Of a stretch of 5,564 nucleotides of DNA, positions 4,991-5,564 are shown piece by piece (the first letter of the stretch is position 1; the number at the start of each line of letters is the position of its first letter). The stretch is taken from assembly GCA_026985945.1 (NCBI GenBank), contig JALSPN010000013.1:1-5564 (forward strand). Reading direction: 5' to 3'. The DNA comes from Thermodesulfobacteriales bacterium. GTDB lineage: Bacteria; Desulfobacterota; Thermodesulfobacteria; Thermodesulfobacteriales; Thermodesulfatatoraceae. The position numbers were made by a program, and so were the translations under genes. The notes beneath the pieces are model-generated. The model was not told the origin of the DNA. It did not search any database and saw only the letters and a list, made by a program, of their open reading frames with translations.

Positions 4991-5564
4991 ATGAGGTTAG
5001 GCAGCTCTTTTAGGTGGATCTTTCTAATGGCCTTTCTGGCCGTCTTCCTGGTGCCAGGGGTTTACGCTGCCCAGGGCTATCCTAATTTAGCCAAAACCAA
5101 AGAACTGGTGATTAAGCGAGGCTATTCCAAGGAAGCCCTTAAGTGTATTGAGTGTCACGCCAAGAAGACCCCTGGTATCGTGGAAGACTGGAAGAATTCC
5201 CGTATGGCACACGCCGGCGTTTCCTGTTACGACTGTCACGTGGTCCCCAAAAGTTCTCCCATGGCCAGCCAGTGTGAAGGGGTAAGAGGTTCTAACATTT
5301 ATACTTCTCCCATGGTATCTCCTAAGACCTGTGCCCGTTGTCATCCTACGGAAGTGGAACAGTTTGAAAAAAGTGCCCATTCAAGGCTTGCGAGCGCTCC
5401 GGTAGTTGAGAAGAAAAAATTTCAGGTTCTCATGTATCATCTTGAGGGTGGGGAATTTATGGGGGTTCCCAAGGGTGACCCTCGCACCACGGCTACCCGT
5501 CGTTCCGGGTGCCAGATGTGTCATGGGGGCAAAGTAGAGCTTGGCCCCGATAAGAAACCCGTTA
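4991..5564 (+). CDS. Hydroxylamine oxidoreductase (HAO)-like multihaem cytochrome c, N-terminal part (3' end outside window)
   Basis: The first 191 residues of a secreted cytochrome; the frame is open at the window end. A Sec signal peptide is visible (charged MRLGSSFR, hydrophobic core about 10-22, likely cleavage after VYA or YAA near 26-27). Four haem c motifs follow: CIECH (52-56), CYDCH (79-83), CARCH (114-118) and CQMCH (174-178). The early spacing and the segment [20 protein letters not shown] resemble the first haems of octahaem HAO proteins. HAO oxidises hydroxylamine in nitrifiers; related enzymes in nitrate ammonifiers lacking NrfA are proposed to reduce nitrite. With NapA nearby making nitrite and a NapC/NrfH-type donor just upstream, the reductive role is more likely here. 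The haem-4 catalytic details and any cross-linking tyrosine near the C-terminus cannot be checked. Another octahaem nitrite or tetrathionate reductase remains possible. Confidence 0.8.
   Translation, partial: MRLGSSFRWIFLMAFLAVFLVPGVYAAQGYPNLAKTKELVIKRGYSKEALKCIECHAKKTPGIVEDWKNSRMAHAGVSCYDCHVVPKSSPMASQCEGVRGSNIYTSPMVSPKTCARCHPTEVEQFEKSAHSRLASAPVVEKKKFQVLMYHLEGGEFMGVPKGDPRTTATRRSGCQMCHGGKVELGPDKKPV

Noticed and set aside
1..5564. CRISPR arrays, tRNA or rRNA genes, insertion sequences, attachment sites
   Set aside because: I saw no regularly spaced repeats, cloverleaf-like segments, transposase coding sequence or terminal inverted repeats in the window.

Overview
The window reads as part of a respiratory nitrate-ammonification locus from an anaerobic bacterium. 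The gene order napA-napD-napG-napH, with no napB, matches the arrangement known from the napCMADGH cluster of Desulfovibrio desulfuricans. A small NapC/NrfH-type cytochrome beside a hydroxylamine-oxidoreductase-like multihaem cytochrome resembles modules known from nitrate ammonifiers that lack NrfA, such as Nautilia. Taken together this suggests a Desulfobacterota/Thermodesulfobacteria-like or similar deep-branching anaerobic chemolithotroph. That assignment is inference; no rRNA or other marker gene is present.

Layout. Positions 1-2074 on the + strand hold the 3' end of napA, a strong hairpin terminator, then napD, napG and napH, which overlap one another and are probably translationally coupled. 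Positions 2047-4267 on the - strand hold a two-component system, kinase gene first and response regulator second. It converges on napH with a 28-bp tail-to-tail overlap. A 143-bp AT-rich divergent intergenic region (4268-4410) carries a perfect 14-bp palindrome and weak promoter-like hexamers. Positions 4411-5564 on the + strand hold a membrane-anchored tetrahaem NapC/NrfH-family quinol dehydrogenase, followed 16 bp later by an HAO-like multihaem cytochrome that runs off the window end.

How the genes may work together. NapA reduces nitrate to nitrite in the periplasm, NapD chaperones its export, and NapG/NapH pass electrons from the quinone pool. The NapC/NrfH-type protein would feed the HAO-like enzyme, a plausible nitrite reductase that makes ammonium. 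The kinase between the two modules has a periplasmic domain that looks like the Tll0287-like (DUF3365) family and carries a c-type haem motif (CFNCH). It may therefore sense redox state or a nitrogen oxide and control one or both modules.

The most unusual signals are three: the covalent-haem sensor kinase in this position; a sharp drop in GC (about 55% to about 30%) covering the kinase core and receiver but sparing the sensory input and the DNA-binding output; and a textbook terminator between napA and napD inside the nap cluster.
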